Shown one piece after another: positions 1 through 11,859 of a stretch of 64,000 nt of DNA; the stretch's first letter is position 1, and each line of letters starts with the position of its first letter. The position numbers were made by a program, and so were the translations under genes. The notes beneath the pieces are model-generated. The model made no database searches and was not told where the DNA came from. It was given only the letters and a program-made list of their open reading frames with translations. The stretch comes from Symsagittifera roscoffensis (taxonomy: Eukaryota > Xenacoelomorpha > Acoela > Convolutidae), in contig NC_087063.1 in the NCBI RefSeq assembly GCF_963678635.1, forward strand, positions 26,719,649 through 26,783,648, given 5' to 3'.

Positions 1-1
1 G

Positions 2-712
2 ATGTTCGATATCATCCAATACCCAGCCGCCCAAAACAACCGCGAAGGTTTGCACTCCGAACCGTTGACGGACACGAAGTGGCTCCAGTTACATTCAGTC
101 CACGATCAACGCAGAATGACAATAAAGCAAATATACGAAAGAAAGCGGAGGAGGCGAATGAGGACTTTCCTCCGAGAGGCGAAAAGGAATATTATTAAGG
201 ACAGCGTGAAGCGAGCGAAACAATTGACTAAACGAAAAGATGGACCAGACAGTAGCAAAGATTCGGTAAATGCAATCTATGAGCCAAATATCTTTGTTGG
301 AGAAGGTGATGTTTTACATTTCCCTGGCTCCATCGCTCATTGTGTCTCTAGTGACTTTCGGATGAGCAAAGGAATAGCACAGCAAATTCGCGACGCCTAC
401 CCAGCACTACAGCCCACGTTGAAGTCGATTGAAACACCACAAGTTGGGGCCTCAGTTTCAATGCACATTCCTTCTCAGAACAAATCAATCTTCAACTTAG
501 TGACAAAATCGCAATATTTCAAAAAACCGTCTTACTATGACCTCACACGCAGCCTCCGCTGCATGAAGAAACAGCTAATCGAGCAAGGGATAAAACAAAT
601 TGCACTTCCCAAGATAGGATGTGGACTGGATAAACTGCAAGATTATTCAGTTTTTAACATAATTTTCGACGTTTTCCGAAAAAGTGACATCAAAGTCTTC
701 ATATATGTCTAA
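2..712 (+). CDS. OARD1/TARG1-like macrodomain protein (5' edge possibly incomplete)
   Basis: The 236-residue frame starts at the second base of the window, so the true N-terminus may lie further upstream. Residues about 92-236 form a macrodomain of the OARD1 (TARG1/C6orf130) type. Visible signatures are the ADP-ribose-binding start GEGDVLHFPGSIAHC, then RMSKGIA, NLVTKSQ and IGCGLDKL. In human TARG1 the catalytic pair is Lys84 and Asp125; here Lys169 and Asp210 sit in the same motifs with the same 41-residue spacing, so hydrolase activity on ADP-ribosylated proteins or O-acetyl-ADP-ribose is plausible (inference from family knowledge). Residues 1-90 are very basic (runs such as ERKRRRRMRT) and match nothing I recognise; they could be the C-terminal part of a larger protein, possibly from a mobile element. 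The 170-bp satellite begins about 50 bp after the stop codon. Confidence 0.75.
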   Translation: MFDIIQYPAAQNNREGLHSEPLTDTKWLQLHSVHDQRRMTIKQIYERKRRRRMRTFLREAKRNIIKDSVKRAKQLTKRKDGPDSSKDSVNAIYEPNIFVGEGDVLHFPGSIAHCVSSDFRMSKGIAQQIRDAYPALQPTLKSIETPQVGASVSMHIPSQNKSIFNLVTKSQYFKKPSYYDLTRSLRCMKKQLIEQGIKQIALPKIGCGLDKLQDYSVFNIIFDVFRKSDIKVFIYV

Positions 713-762
713 ACACCACCAATCCCCCCTCAAGATCGTTGGAAGACTAGTGGAAACGTGTC

Positions 763-2500
763 AGAAGCCCGGCGGAGGAGGAAATGTTTAAAAGCCGAGA
801 TCTCAAAAATCACCCTCTCCGGCCATGTATTAAGATGGGGAATAAAAAATTCTCACGTCCCCCATCAAACTTCTGAATGGATTTTGAAAATTTCACTACA
901 AATGATCCCAGGACCACCAATGAGGAGGCTCCAGAAGCCCGGCGGAGGAGGAAATGTTTAAAAGCCGAGATCTCAAAAATCACCCTCTCCGGCCATGTAT
1001 TAAGATGGGGAATAAAAAATTCTCACGTCCCCCATCAAACTTCTGAATGGATTTTGAAAATTTCACTACCAATGATCCCAGGACTACCAATGAGGAGGCG
1101 CCAGAAGCCCGGCGGAGGAGGAAATGTTTAAAAGCCGAGATCTCAAAAATCACCCTCTCCGGCCATGTATTAAGATGGGGAATAAAAAACATTCTCACGT
1201 CCCCCATCAAACTTCTGAATGGATTTTGAAAATTTCACTACAAATGATCCCAGGACCACCAATGAGGAGGCTCCAGAAGCCCGGTGGAGGAGGAAATGTT
1301 TAAAAGCCGAGATCTCAAAAATCACCCTCTCCGGCCATGTATTAAGATGGGGAATAAAAAATTCTCACGTCCCCCATCAAACTTCTGAATGGATTTTGAA
1401 AATTTCACTACCAATGATCCCAGGACCACCAATGAGGAGGCTCCAGAAGCCCGGCGGAGGAGGAAATGTTTAAAAGCCGAGATCTCAAAAATCACCCTAT
1501 CCGGCCATGTATTAAGATTGGGAATAAAAAATTCTCACTTCCCCCATCAAACTTCTGAATGGATTTTGAAAATTTCACTACAAATGATCCCAGGACCACC
1601 AATGAGGAGGCTCCAGAAGCCCGGCGGAGGAGGAAATGTTTAAAAGCCGAGATCTCAAAAATCACCCTCTCCGGCCATGTATTAAGATGGGGAATAAAAA
1701 ATTCTCACGTCCCCCATCAAACTTCTGAATGGATTTTGAAAATTTCACTACCAATGATCCCAGGACCACCAATGAGGAGGCTCCAGAAGCCCGGCGGAGG
1801 AGGAAATGTTTAAAAGCCTAGATCTCTCCGGCCATGTATTAAGATGGGGAATAAAAAATTCTCACGTCCCCCATCAAACTTCTGAATGGATTTTGAAAAT
1901 TTCACTACCAATGATCCCAGGACCACCAATGAGGAGGTTGCAGAAGCCCGGCGGAGGAGGAAATATTTAAAAGCCGAGATCTCAAAAATCACCCACTCCG
2001 GCCATGTATTAAGATGGGGAATAAAAAATTTTCGCGTCCCCCATCAAACTTTTGAATTGATTTTGAAAATTTCACTACCAATGATCCCAGGATCACCAAT
2101 GAGGAGGCTCCAGAAGCCCGGCGGAGGAGGAAATGAATAGAACTCGAGATATTAAACAACACCTCAACCTCCCACGTATTAACATAACGAATAAAAAAAT
2201 TTCGGGACCCCCACCAAACATGTAGACGAATTTTGAAAATTTTGGTGCGATTGATCTCCAGAACCCTAATAAGGAGCCTGTTGGAAGCTGGTCCACTAGG
2301 AGAAAAAAACTTCGAGAGATCTCGAAAAATCCACCTGTTGCCCATGTTAAAGCATTACGAATAAAAAAGTTTTTCGCCCCCCATCAACGAGTCGAAGGAA
2401 ATTCAAAATTTTTGGGCTCATTGATTTTCAAATCACCAATGACGAACAGGCACGAAGTTGGTCCACTAGCAGACCAAAATTTGGTGCCATACATCAATTC
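763..2500. repeat. 170-bp satellite array, about 10 copies
   Basis: The motif AGAAGCCCGGCGGAGGAGGA recurs at about 763, 933, 1103, 1275, 1445, 1615, 1785, 1942 and 2112, a period of 170 bp (one 172-bp copy, and one 157-bp copy with a 13-bp deletion near 1820). Copies between 763 and 2110 differ at only a few bases. From 2112 to about 2500 there are two much more diverged copies, and the 720-762 flank also looks like a diverged copy edge. A homogeneous core with decayed edges is expected from unequal exchange. Each monomer contains an open frame starting MDFENFTTNDP, but 170 is not a multiple of 3, so successive copies shift frame; I do not treat these frames as genes. Confidence 0.95.
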
Positions 2501-3029
2501 TCAACATTCCCATGTATTAGTATAGGAAAAACAAGAAAAATAACTTTCGAGGGATATCTTTGCGGAAATGCGGAAAGAAAACACTCAAATGAGCCAGCAA
2601 AGATCCAACGGAATTCTTAGGACAACCCTGAAAGGTTACAAGCAATGCTGAAAAACAACACGCGAACTTTAAAAGCTAATTAGAACATCATAAATATCAA
2701 CAAATTTGATGAAAAACTGAAATTCATCAATTTTAATTCTAACTGATGCCAAATTTTGCTCAGGCGAACCAGCAAATTGCCTGAATAGCCTATAGGAGGG
2801 AAGTGCAGCTACAGTAGAAGAAACTAATTGAAAACACAAAAAGCCAGACACTGCACAAAATACGATGATCGCGACCAATGCAAAAACATCGTTGAAACGT
2901 GTTATTTTGAATTTTTCAAATAAAAAAGTCGATCACCTTCATTCAGGGAGTAAGGCCAACAAAGGCACAAAACACCCATACGAAGAAGACAAAAAGACTT
3001 CTGTGGTAACAAAAACAAAAAACGAATAG
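2501..3029. other. Intergenic stretch, nothing recognised
   Basis: AT-rich sequence between the satellite and the TATA-containing segment. I see no domain-bearing reading frame on either strand and no clear repeat structure. Confidence 0.4.
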
Positions 3030-3360
3030 AAGACGAAGCATCAATATATAAGCATGTATAACAGAGTACAAATTGCGTTTCTAGTTGAAAAGCTTCAAAA
3101 ACAAAGTGAATATTTCAATAAAACAAATCATTGTTAAGTTGTTGAAAACACATTCGCAATTATTGAGGATACGAGAAGAACTTAACAGCCTCATCTTATC
3201 TCAAACACCGACCTCAGCATCGACAGAGCAACACGAATGTCATGCAACGAACGAACGAAGACAGCGATACCAAAATGTGAAATGAAACGACGACCAAAAC
3301 TAGTCAGCTACTCCACGCGACAGTACTTGCCGTGCAAATGTAGTTCAGACAACTGAATAC
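3030..3360 (+). promoter_or_regulatory. Possible LTR-like promoter and poly(A) segment
   Basis: A TATA-like ATATATA at 3044-3050 is followed about 70 bp later by AATAAA at 3117-3122. Compact promoter plus polyadenylation spacing of this kind is typical of LTR-retrotransposon U3/R/U5 regions. I did not find a second LTR copy, a primer-binding site or terminal TG/CA, so this is a weak inference. A 66-residue open frame at 3085-3285 has no recognisable domain. Confidence 0.25.
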
Positions 3361-5329
3361 ATCATGATATCATTAATCTATCCTTATCATATATCACTTT
3401 AACTCCCAAACCCCGACTCAAGGTGGCTTAACAATTATCTTCCCTTTAAATTGAATTTTGTTTCCTCTCATTTTATAAATTGAAGTAATAACCTGTGCTC
3501 CTAGTACTATGAGATCTTCTAACTTATTGTGATTATTGTGATATAACCTTCGATAGATACATATCTTTTTGATAAACGTATATTTTTTTTTATCAAAAGT
3601 AGTCTTAAATTATTATGTGAATTATTGTAAATGTATCTAATGAAACACTTCGACCACCCGGGAAGACTTCTTCTTGTGAGGTTGTGTGACATCCCTTCAT
3701 GATGTCATTCATTCTAATTAATCATTTGAACCGAATAGATTACATAATCACCTTGATGATAAAATAGAGCTGCATCATATATTTATTTAACTATGTAAAC
3801 ATTGATGGTAATTAATACCAATCATTGGAATCTTATATCGAGCTAGAAATCAATTGGAGACAAATCAACTGAATAATAAAATATTCTAATCATGCTCTTA
3901 CTTTCGCCGATCGGCTTGCGAGATATCAGAAGCTAGGAATCGGAACCAGCATCCTTTAAAGCAAGATAGGTCTTAACCGCTCGAGACACATCTAAAATAA
4001 TGAATCCAATCTAAGTACAATTGATAGCCAGTAGCGCTAAGTAAAATTACCAATTGAACAGCTCGCATTACACTAAACGACAATATATCCGTATTATCCA
4101 TCCGCCGGATACGGTATATTATAATTTACCTTGTCGTATATTTACCTTCTCGGCTGTCATTTCATGCTAAAAATTTGACTGTCTCAAACCTTCTCGTTTT
4201 TGAGAAATCGCAATTTTTCAAATTTTTAATTTTTTCAGTTTTACTTAGTTATTATGATTCATTTTTAATTAAATTTCCATATAGTTTCTTGAAATGATTT
4301 CGCACTATGATGTTAAAGTTAGAGCTGTCTGATTGAAAATCTGGCCGTCAAAATCCTTAGAGTTTCTAGACAATGCTGGTTTCAAAAAGTTAACAGAGAA
4401 TTGAGAAAAGGAAAAAAAATGTCGTCTGTTTCTTCTTTTGGTTTTCGGTTCTTCTTGGTGTGTATTTTCCTGTGTGTTTTCTGTTAGTAGCTAGGTCTCA
4501 AATATACTATATATCATGGCAGTATCAGCAGCTGTAACTTATTTATCGAATCGTTTATGTTCGATAAATAGATTTTCACTGAAGAGTTTATTTTTGTTCA
4601 AATTTTTATGATGTTTGATATTTAAGTTCACTGTATTTTTGCTTAAGGGTAGCTTATCAGTGGGCTTTTCATATACCTTCTGGCTATCCTCTCCAGTGCT
4701 AAATTATTTGCTTGTCATTTAAATTTTTTTGAATTTGTTACAAGACTTGGAGAAATAAATTCTTTCTTTCGTTCTTTTAAATAGGGACATCATTTATCAG
4801 GCTTTAGGTTAGACAATCAAACTAATGAACTCTGCAGAACAAGCAAAGCAGTTTAAGGCTGTGGCAAACTGAAAGCATGCCATTGAATGATCCGGCTTTT
4901 GAATTCAAGTGAAGCTTGAAGATGAAGAGGGAAATTTTAAGCCATATCAGAAAAATTTCTCGTCTAAAGTGGCTCCTTATTCAAAAACGGACCTAAGTTT
5001 GTTCAAAAAGGGTGTTCTTGTCCAATTTGCTTATTGCATGCCAACCCACACTCTAATCTATCTATCTTCTATCCATTTTTTAATCGAATATCATGTTTTT
5101 GTAGTCATAAGGCTTGGCGCAATGGCTAAGAAATCCCACCGAGCTCAACGTTTCAGAAGGCGTAGACCAGAACGTTTAAAGATCGTTCAGAGCAACCATC
5201 GAATCTTCTTAAGTCTGGAATATTCCAGAATCGTTTTGAAAATTTCCGGTACTCTATAAAAGCGATGAACTCAATTCAACTGCAGGGCTAAACAGCACCC
5301 GCCCTTTTTTGTCCAAAATTTTGTGTTTA
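3361..5329. other. Intergenic stretch, no gene recognised
   Basis: About 2 kb of AT-rich sequence. The longest open frame (4909-5259, 116 residues) has a basic patch RRRRPERLK but no recognisable domain and no obvious coding composition, so it is not called as a gene. No tandem structure or RNA gene is evident. Confidence 0.4.
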
Positions 5330-6400
5330 CGGATTTGTTTCTAAAAACAGCAACCACCATGCCTAGAAAAATTAACTTTTGGCGAACCGATTTTCTGTCT
5401 AAGAAGTACTTGAAATATTACGAAGCTTCAGAGCGGGAATATCTTGCTTAGAAAAACATGAACTTTTCTCGAACTGATTCACTAAAAAATAACTTGAATC
5501 ATTTTAAACTTTCATGAATTGAATAGCTTGCTTCGAAAAGCTTTTTCGCGAACCCATTCGCGGTCCATGAAGCAACTTGAAATATTTTATAGCTTGAATA
5601 TCTTGGCTTGAAAAAAAACTTAATTATTTTCGTGAACCGTTTCGCTTCATGAAACAAGTTAAATAATTCAAAGTTTTGTTAGATTGATTAGCTCAGCTGA
5701 GAAAAACTTAATAGTTTTGAACTGATTCCCTTTAAGTTTCACAGCTTGCTTTAAAAAACCCTAAAATTTTCGCGATATGGTCTGCAAAATCACTTTTAAA
5801 GCTTTTAAATACTAATTTAAAGCTGGAACAGCTTGCTTAGGAAAACTTTACCATGTTCGGAACAGACTCGGTCTTTGAAATAGTTCGAAATAATTCATAG
5901 CTTGAATATCTTGCCTAAGAAAAACTTTTTTTTTCTTGAAGCGATTCGCTTCATGAAGCAACTTGAAATAATTCAAAGTTTCCTCGCTTGAGCAGCTTGC
6001 ATAGTCAATGTTCAAGTTTTCGCAAAACCATTCTGTCTTGAAAGCAAATTAGAATATTTCCAAGTTATTGAGCGATTAGCTGCCCAAGAAACTTTTTTTG
6101 TGGAACGAATTGGTCTAACAACCAACTTGATATATTCATTGCTCGAATGGCTTCATTGCTCGAATGAAGTAACTTTAAAACTTTTAAAATTTCATTGCTC
6201 GAACAGTTTGCGTAGGAAAACGTAAAATCTCGGAAAACGTATCAGTTCGAAAAAATAACTTTAAAGGTTTCAAATTCCATCGCTTGACTAGCTTATTACG
6301 AAAAAATTTCAATTTTCGTGGACTGATTCGCTACATAATAAAACTTTAAATATTTCTATATAATTTTAGCTGTAATAGCTTGCTTAGAAAAACTTGAATT
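5330..6400. repeat. Degenerate short-period tandem repeat (about 70-100 bp)
   Basis: Variants of the phrase 'agcttgcttagaaaaact' recur roughly every 70-100 bp (about 5445, 5525, 5600, 5685, 5745, 5830, 5905, 5990, 6070, 6200, 6290 and 6370). They alternate with variants of 'gaaccgattcgcttcatgaa' and 'caacttgaaatatttcaaa'. Copies are strongly diverged, indicating an old array. No reading frame runs through it. Confidence 0.7.
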
Positions 6401-6633
6401 GTTTGAGCAGTACAACAACCAACATTTTGCGAGCCGATCGACAATTGGAGACACGCTTGCTAGTTACTATTGAAACTACTTTAGGTGGTGAACAGATGCG
6501 ACGAATTGCAGAGAACTCCGCAGCAGAAGCCATCAATGGTGAGGAGGTACGAGCCGCGATTGAGTGGCTGGGCACCCTCCCCCCGCTGGAAGACCCACGA
6601 CAGACAGAGAGAGGCCATTCAAACAGTAATTAA
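6394..6633 (+). CDS. Hypothetical coding exon, unrecognised
   Basis: A 79-residue frame whose composition stands out from its AT-rich surroundings. It is GC-richer and rich in Glu, Arg and Ala, with a helix-like segment (GGEQMRRIAENSAAEAINGE) followed by LGTLPPLEDPRQTER, and it ends at a TAA. It could be the last exon of a gene whose upstream exons I cannot find, or a pseudogene fragment. Only the right half (from about 6425) looks protein-like; the left end overlaps the degenerate repeat. No family assignment is offered. Confidence 0.3.
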   Translation: MNCLSSTTTNILRADRQLETRLLVTIETTLGGEQMRRIAENSAAEAINGEEVRAAIEWLGTLPPLEDPRQTERGHSNSN

Positions 6634-6719
6634 TTACGCTACTACACCCTTCAATTTTAGTTCAGTTGTAATTGCGGCTACTTTAAGGGGAATCGAGTCG
6701 AGTTCCATTTAATGAATCT

Positions 6720-7520
6720 AATTTTCTCAAACTTTCTGTAGGCTATAGGGGAGTCGTTTTAGATTCAGTTTTTCATTTTGAAATCGTGTATGTTGAATAT
6801 TTCCATAGAACCAGTGGGCGGGTTTTTTTTTGAGGTATGAGGGGGTTGGCTTATTGTTTCAACCTTTTCAAGCCGACATTTTTTTTTTTGAATTTGTTAG
6901 AAACACTGTTTAGCAAAAATGGTCTTCGGTGCAAGCAATAATTTTTTGAGGAAAACGGTCTGTTTGTGTATTGTTTGGAAATTTGAGAGCTTAAATTTTC
7001 TGCCATATCTTAACCTACAATAAATTAGAATCAGTTGGCAATATAAGTCCCTAGAAGAATCTCATTGCCAAATAACTGTACTACAGTTAAAATCATTTGA
7101 ATTCCGGTAAAATAGCTCTTGTTAATTGTTATCAGTTTGTCTGCTTATGGTTTGTCGGCTTAGTTGCGGCTTAGTCACATCTGTGTTTTACTTTTCTTGT
7201 GTTTACACAAGCATAGCTGGTGTTATAGTATGAACTGTCTTTTTTTCAACCTAAGTCGCAAATATTGTTGCGATGCAATTGTTGCGATAAAATGTGTTCA
7301 TTTTGAAAGTGTTCACTTTGATCCAGCTATTAAGTACAGCCAATGATAAGGATATTAACACAGAATATTATATTATAAATAATACTTTAGCTTCAAAGAT
7401 CATGGATTTGTAGCGTAGAAGTAGGGAAGGAGACCAGCAAGAAAATAAGAGGGTTCGAAACTTGGCAGGGTCGGATGTTTTTAATGAACTTTTTCGTATA
7501 CTAGTTAAAATGTGTCTAAT
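6720..7520. other. AT-rich stretch with diverged repeat pieces
   Basis: No gene is seen. Around 7140-7180 the phrase 'tgtcggcttagttgc' matches a motif found in each 1.5-kb unit to the right and in scattered copies further on (for example 19993), so this is probably a diverged edge of the same repeat family. Confidence 0.45.
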
Positions 7521-8733
7521 GATCTTATTTTGCATCGGTATTAAGATAAAAAATTATCATTCATGTTTTAAATAAATCAGCTCGGCTTGTAGACTAAAAG
7601 TTAAAAGGTGAACTTTTTCAATTGCTCAACTTTTTTATGACAACAATATGTTATCACATTTTTGTTTTCGGATTAATTGGCACATTACCACGGGTTGTCG
7701 ACTTAGTGAGCGCTTGAAAAACACTAAAAGCTTGTTTAATGCTACCGACTGCGTTTCTCGTCTGTTTTTCAGAGATTGATTTTTGCGTGTTTTCAAAAAA
7801 TAATAATTTTTTATGACACACTTTTCCTTTGATTTGTTTTTTTCCCGGATCCGTTGGCGTCTAACCACGTGTTGTGTTTTATTGGACCCTCAAAAATACT
7901 AAAAGCTTGCTTAATGCTAGTTAATGTGTTTCTTGTCAGTTTTTCTGATATTGAATTTTTCATTTTTGCAAAAAAAAACAAGTTGATTTTTTTGACAATT
8001 TTGTTCGGCAGTTTTGTTTTTGGATTGATTGGCGGCTAACTACGTGTTGTTGGCTTAGTCGACGCTCGGTAAATACTAAAAGCTTGATTATTGCTAGTGG
8101 TTGTGTTTCTCGTCTGTTTTCCTGTGATTGAATTTTTTGTATTTTCAAATTTTTGCCTCGCCTAGCCTCTGGGTACAAATTTGGTTTCAGCGGGTAAAGT
8201 TTGAACTCCCGCTCTAATTAGAGCAATCGTTTGAAATATCCAAGCAAAAATTTGAAATTCCTGATGACCTCAATACCAGATAGTAAACGTTGAAGCATTC
8301 GTCTCGATTGGCGAAGGATCAGAAAATGAATTTTGAAGTCGCCGAAAACACAAACCATTGTGTACTGGGTAACCGATATGGAAGGGGAAGGGTGGATAAT
8401 TGGCTTGCATCACTTAGTAATTATGTAGACTCATAATTGGCGTGGGTCACTTTAGAAATTTTGTAGGCTCAAAGTTTTACTCATTCAGTTTTTCCCAGTA
8501 GCGTTGTCGGTCATATTTTTGCTTGCGTATGCAACGTGCAATTTCGCGTCTGTGTGTATGTTTTGTTTTTGTAATTGAAAGTGTTTTTTTTATTTTGATT
8601 TTATCTGTAATCCATACACCTGCGAGAGCAAGTGTCTTGTAGTCGGTAATTAAACTTTTTCCCGTAAACAACTTTTGTTACGCGTTCGTAATTGAAATTG
8701 ATGCTTCTTTTTTATCTAACCTTAGCAACTTCC

Positions 8734-8807
8734 AGACCCCAATGGTCTGCAGATAATGCAGTTGCATTTGAAATCGAATGTCAGGAGTTCGAGTCCCGGC
8801 CGGGCCT
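8734..8807 (+). repeat. tRNA-like segment (SINE head-like), unit 1
   Basis: Contains AGTTCGAGTCC, an almost perfect Pol III B box, with an A-box-like stretch about 40 bp upstream and a weak acceptor-type pairing (AGACCC with GGGCCT). The anticodon arm does not fold cleanly, so this is a tRNA-derived element and not a functional tRNA gene. Confidence 0.55.
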
Positions 8808-10274
8808 TATATTTTTGGCTGAAATTGAATTTTTTCTTGGAAAATTTGATCAGTCAGATCATAGTTTGTTGACTTATGTTCTGTCGGCTTAGTTGCCTCC
8901 TCACAATTTGTTTGTTCTGTAAACAGCTTCTTTTGTAGTCTCAAGTGGCCTTGATTAACTATAGTTTTTATAATTACTATACTGGTATATTTTCCGTTTT
9001 TTTTTCGCTTAGAAATTTTATTCGGCTTGAATGATTTCGGCTCTTCTTTTATCGATCTAGTGATCTTATTTTGCATCCGTATTAAGATAAAAAATTATCA
9101 TTCTTGTTTTAAATAAATCAGCTCGGCTTGTAGACTAAAAGTTAAAAGGTGAACTTTTTTAAATGGTCAACTTTTTTATGACAACAATATGTTATGACAT
9201 TTTTGTTTTCGGATTAGTTGGCACATTACCACCGGTTGTTGACTTAGTGAGCGCTTGAAAAACACTAAAAGCTTGTTTAATGCTAGCGACTGCGTTTCTC
9301 GTCTGTTTTTCAGAGATTGATTTTTGCGTGTTTTAAAAAAATAATAATTTTTTATGACACCTTTTTCCTTTGATTTGTTTTTTTCTCGGATCCGTTGGCG
9401 TCTAACCACGTGTTGTGTCTTTTTGGACCCTCAAAAATACTAAAAGCTTGCTTAATGCTAGTTCATGTGTTTCTTGTCAGTTTTTCTGATATTGAGTTTT
9501 TCGTTTTGCAAAAAAAAATTAGTTGATTTTTATTGACAATTTTGTTCGGCAGTTTTGTTTTAGGATTGATTGGCGGCTAACTACGTGTTGTTGGCTTAGT
9601 CGACGCTCGGTAAATACTAAAAGCTTGATTATTGCTAATGGTTGTGTTTCGCGTCTGTTTTCCTGTGATTGAATTTTTTGTATTTTCAAATTTTTGCTTC
9701 GCTTAGCCTCTGGGTACAAATTTGGTTTCAGCGGGTAAAGTTTGAACTCCCGTTCTAATTAGAGCAATCGTTTGAAATATGCAAGCAAAAATTTGAAATT
9801 CCTGATTACCTCAATACCAGATAGTAAAATTGTTGAAGCATTCGTCTCGATTGGCGAAGGATCAGAAAATGAATTTTGAAATTGACGAAAACACAAACCA
9901 TTGTGTACTGGGTAACCGATATGGAAGGGGAAGGGGGGATAATTGGCTTGCATCACTTAGTAATTATGTTGACTCATTATTGGCGTGGGTCACTTAATTT
10001 TTCTAGGCTCAAAGTTTTACTCATTCAGTTTTTCCCAGTAGCGTTGTCGGGCATATTTTTGCTTGCGTATGCAAAGTGCAATTTCGCGTCTGTGTGTATG
10101 TATTGTTTTTGTAATTGAAAGCGTTTTTTTTAATTTTGATTTAATCTGTAATCCATACACCTGCGAGAGCAAGTGTCTTGTAGTCGGTAATTAAACTTTT
10201 TCACGTAAACAACTTTTGTTACGTGTTCGTAATTGAAATTGATGCTGCTTTTTTATCTAACCTTAGCAACTTCC

Positions 10275-10348
10275 AGACCCCATTGGTCTGCAGATAATGC
10301 AGTTGCATTTGAAATCGAATGTCAGGAGTTCGAGTCCCGGCCGGGCCT
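10275..10348 (+). repeat. tRNA-like segment, unit 2
   Basis: Same element as at 8734, with the same B-box sequence, displaced by 1541 bp. Confidence 0.55.
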
Positions 10349-11785
10349 TATATTTTTGGCTGAAATTGAATTTTTTCTTGGAAAATTTGATCAGTCAGAT
10401 TATAGTTTGTTGACTTATGTTCTGTCGGCTTAGTTGCCTCCTCACAATTTGTTTGTTCTGTAAACAGCTTCTTTTGTAGTCTCAAGTGGCCTTGATTAAC
10501 TATAGTTTTTATAATTACTATACTGGTATATTTTCCGTTTTTTTTTCGCTTAGAAATTTTATTCGGCTTGAATGATTTCGGCTCTTCTTTTATCGATCTA
10601 GTGATCTTATTTTGCATCCGTATTAAGATAAAAAAATTATCATTCTTGTTTTAAATAAATCAGCTCGGCTTGTAGACTAAAAGTTAAAAGGTGAACTTTT
10701 TTAAATGCTCAACTTTTTTATGACAACAATATGTTATGACATTTTTGTTTTCGGATTAGTTGGCACATTACCACGGGTTATCGACTTAGTGAGCGCTTGA
10801 AAAACACTAGAAGCTTGTTTAACGCTACCGACTGCGTTTTTTGCGTGTTTTAAAAAATAATAATTTTTTATGACACCTTTTTCCTTTGATTTGTTGGCCC
10901 GAATCCGTTGGCGTCTAACCACGTGTTGTCTTTTTGGACCCTCAAAAATACTAAAAGCTTGCTTAATGCTAGTTCATGTGTTTCTTGTCAGTTTTTCTGA
11001 TATTGAATTTTTCGTTTTGCAAAAAAAAATTAGTTGATTTTTATTGACAATTTTGTTCGGCAGTTTTGTTTTTGGATTGATTGGCGGCTAACTACGTGTT
11101 GTTAGCTTAGTCGACGCTCGGTAAATACTAAACGCTTGATTATTGCTAGTGGTTGTGTTTCGCGTCTGTTTTCTTGTGATTGAATTTTTTGTATTTTCAA
11201 ATTTTTGCTTCGCTTAGCCTCTGGGTACAAATTTGGTTTCAGTGGGTAAAGTTTGAACTCCCGTTCTAATTAGAGCAATCGTTTGAAATATCCAAGCAAA
11301 AATTTGAAATTCCCGATGACCATAATACCAGATAGTAAAATCGTTGAAGCATTCGTCTCGATTGGCGAAGGATCAGAAAATGAATTTTGAAGTCGCCGAA
11401 AACACAAACCATTGTGTACTGGGTAACCGATATGGAAGGGGAAGGGTGGATAATTGGCTTGCATCACTTAGTAATTATGTTGACTCATAATTGGCGTGGG
11501 TCACTTAATTTTTGTAGGCTCAAAGTTTTACTCATTCAGTTTTTCCCAGTAGCGTTGTCGGGCATATTTTTGCTTGCGTATGCAAAGTGCAATTTCGCGT
11601 CTGTGTGTATGTATTGTTTTTGTAATTGAAAGCGTTTTTTTTTAATTTTGATTTTATCTGTAATCCATACACCTGCGAGAGCAAGTGTCTTGTAGTCGGT
11701 AATTAAACTTTTTCACGTAAACAACTTTTGTTACGTGTTCGTAATTGAAATTGATGCTGCTTTTTATCTAACCTTAGCAACTTCC

Positions 11786-11859
11786 AGACCCCATTGGTCT
11801 GCAGATAATGCAGTTGCATTTGAAATCGAATGTCAGGAGTTCGAGTCCCGGCCGGGCCT
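11786..11859 (+). repeat. tRNA-like segment, unit 3
   Basis: Same element, displaced by 1511 bp from the previous copy; the B box is unchanged. Confidence 0.55.

Noticed and set aside
877-1131. Repeated 84-residue frames inside the 170-bp satellite as genes
   Set aside because: They arise from the repeat; the 170-bp period shifts frame each copy and no domain is present.
4909-5259. 116-residue frame as a gene
   Set aside because: No domain, no splice or start context, and composition like the surrounding non-coding DNA.
8734-8807. Functional tRNA genes in the 1.5-kb units
   Set aside because: Only the B box and a weak acceptor pairing are convincing; the anticodon arm and T arm do not form a proper cloverleaf.
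8807-9076. Recurring 60-90-residue frames in the 1.5-kb array units
   Set aside because: Present on both strands of near-identical units, low-complexity Lys/Phe-rich composition, no recognisable domain.
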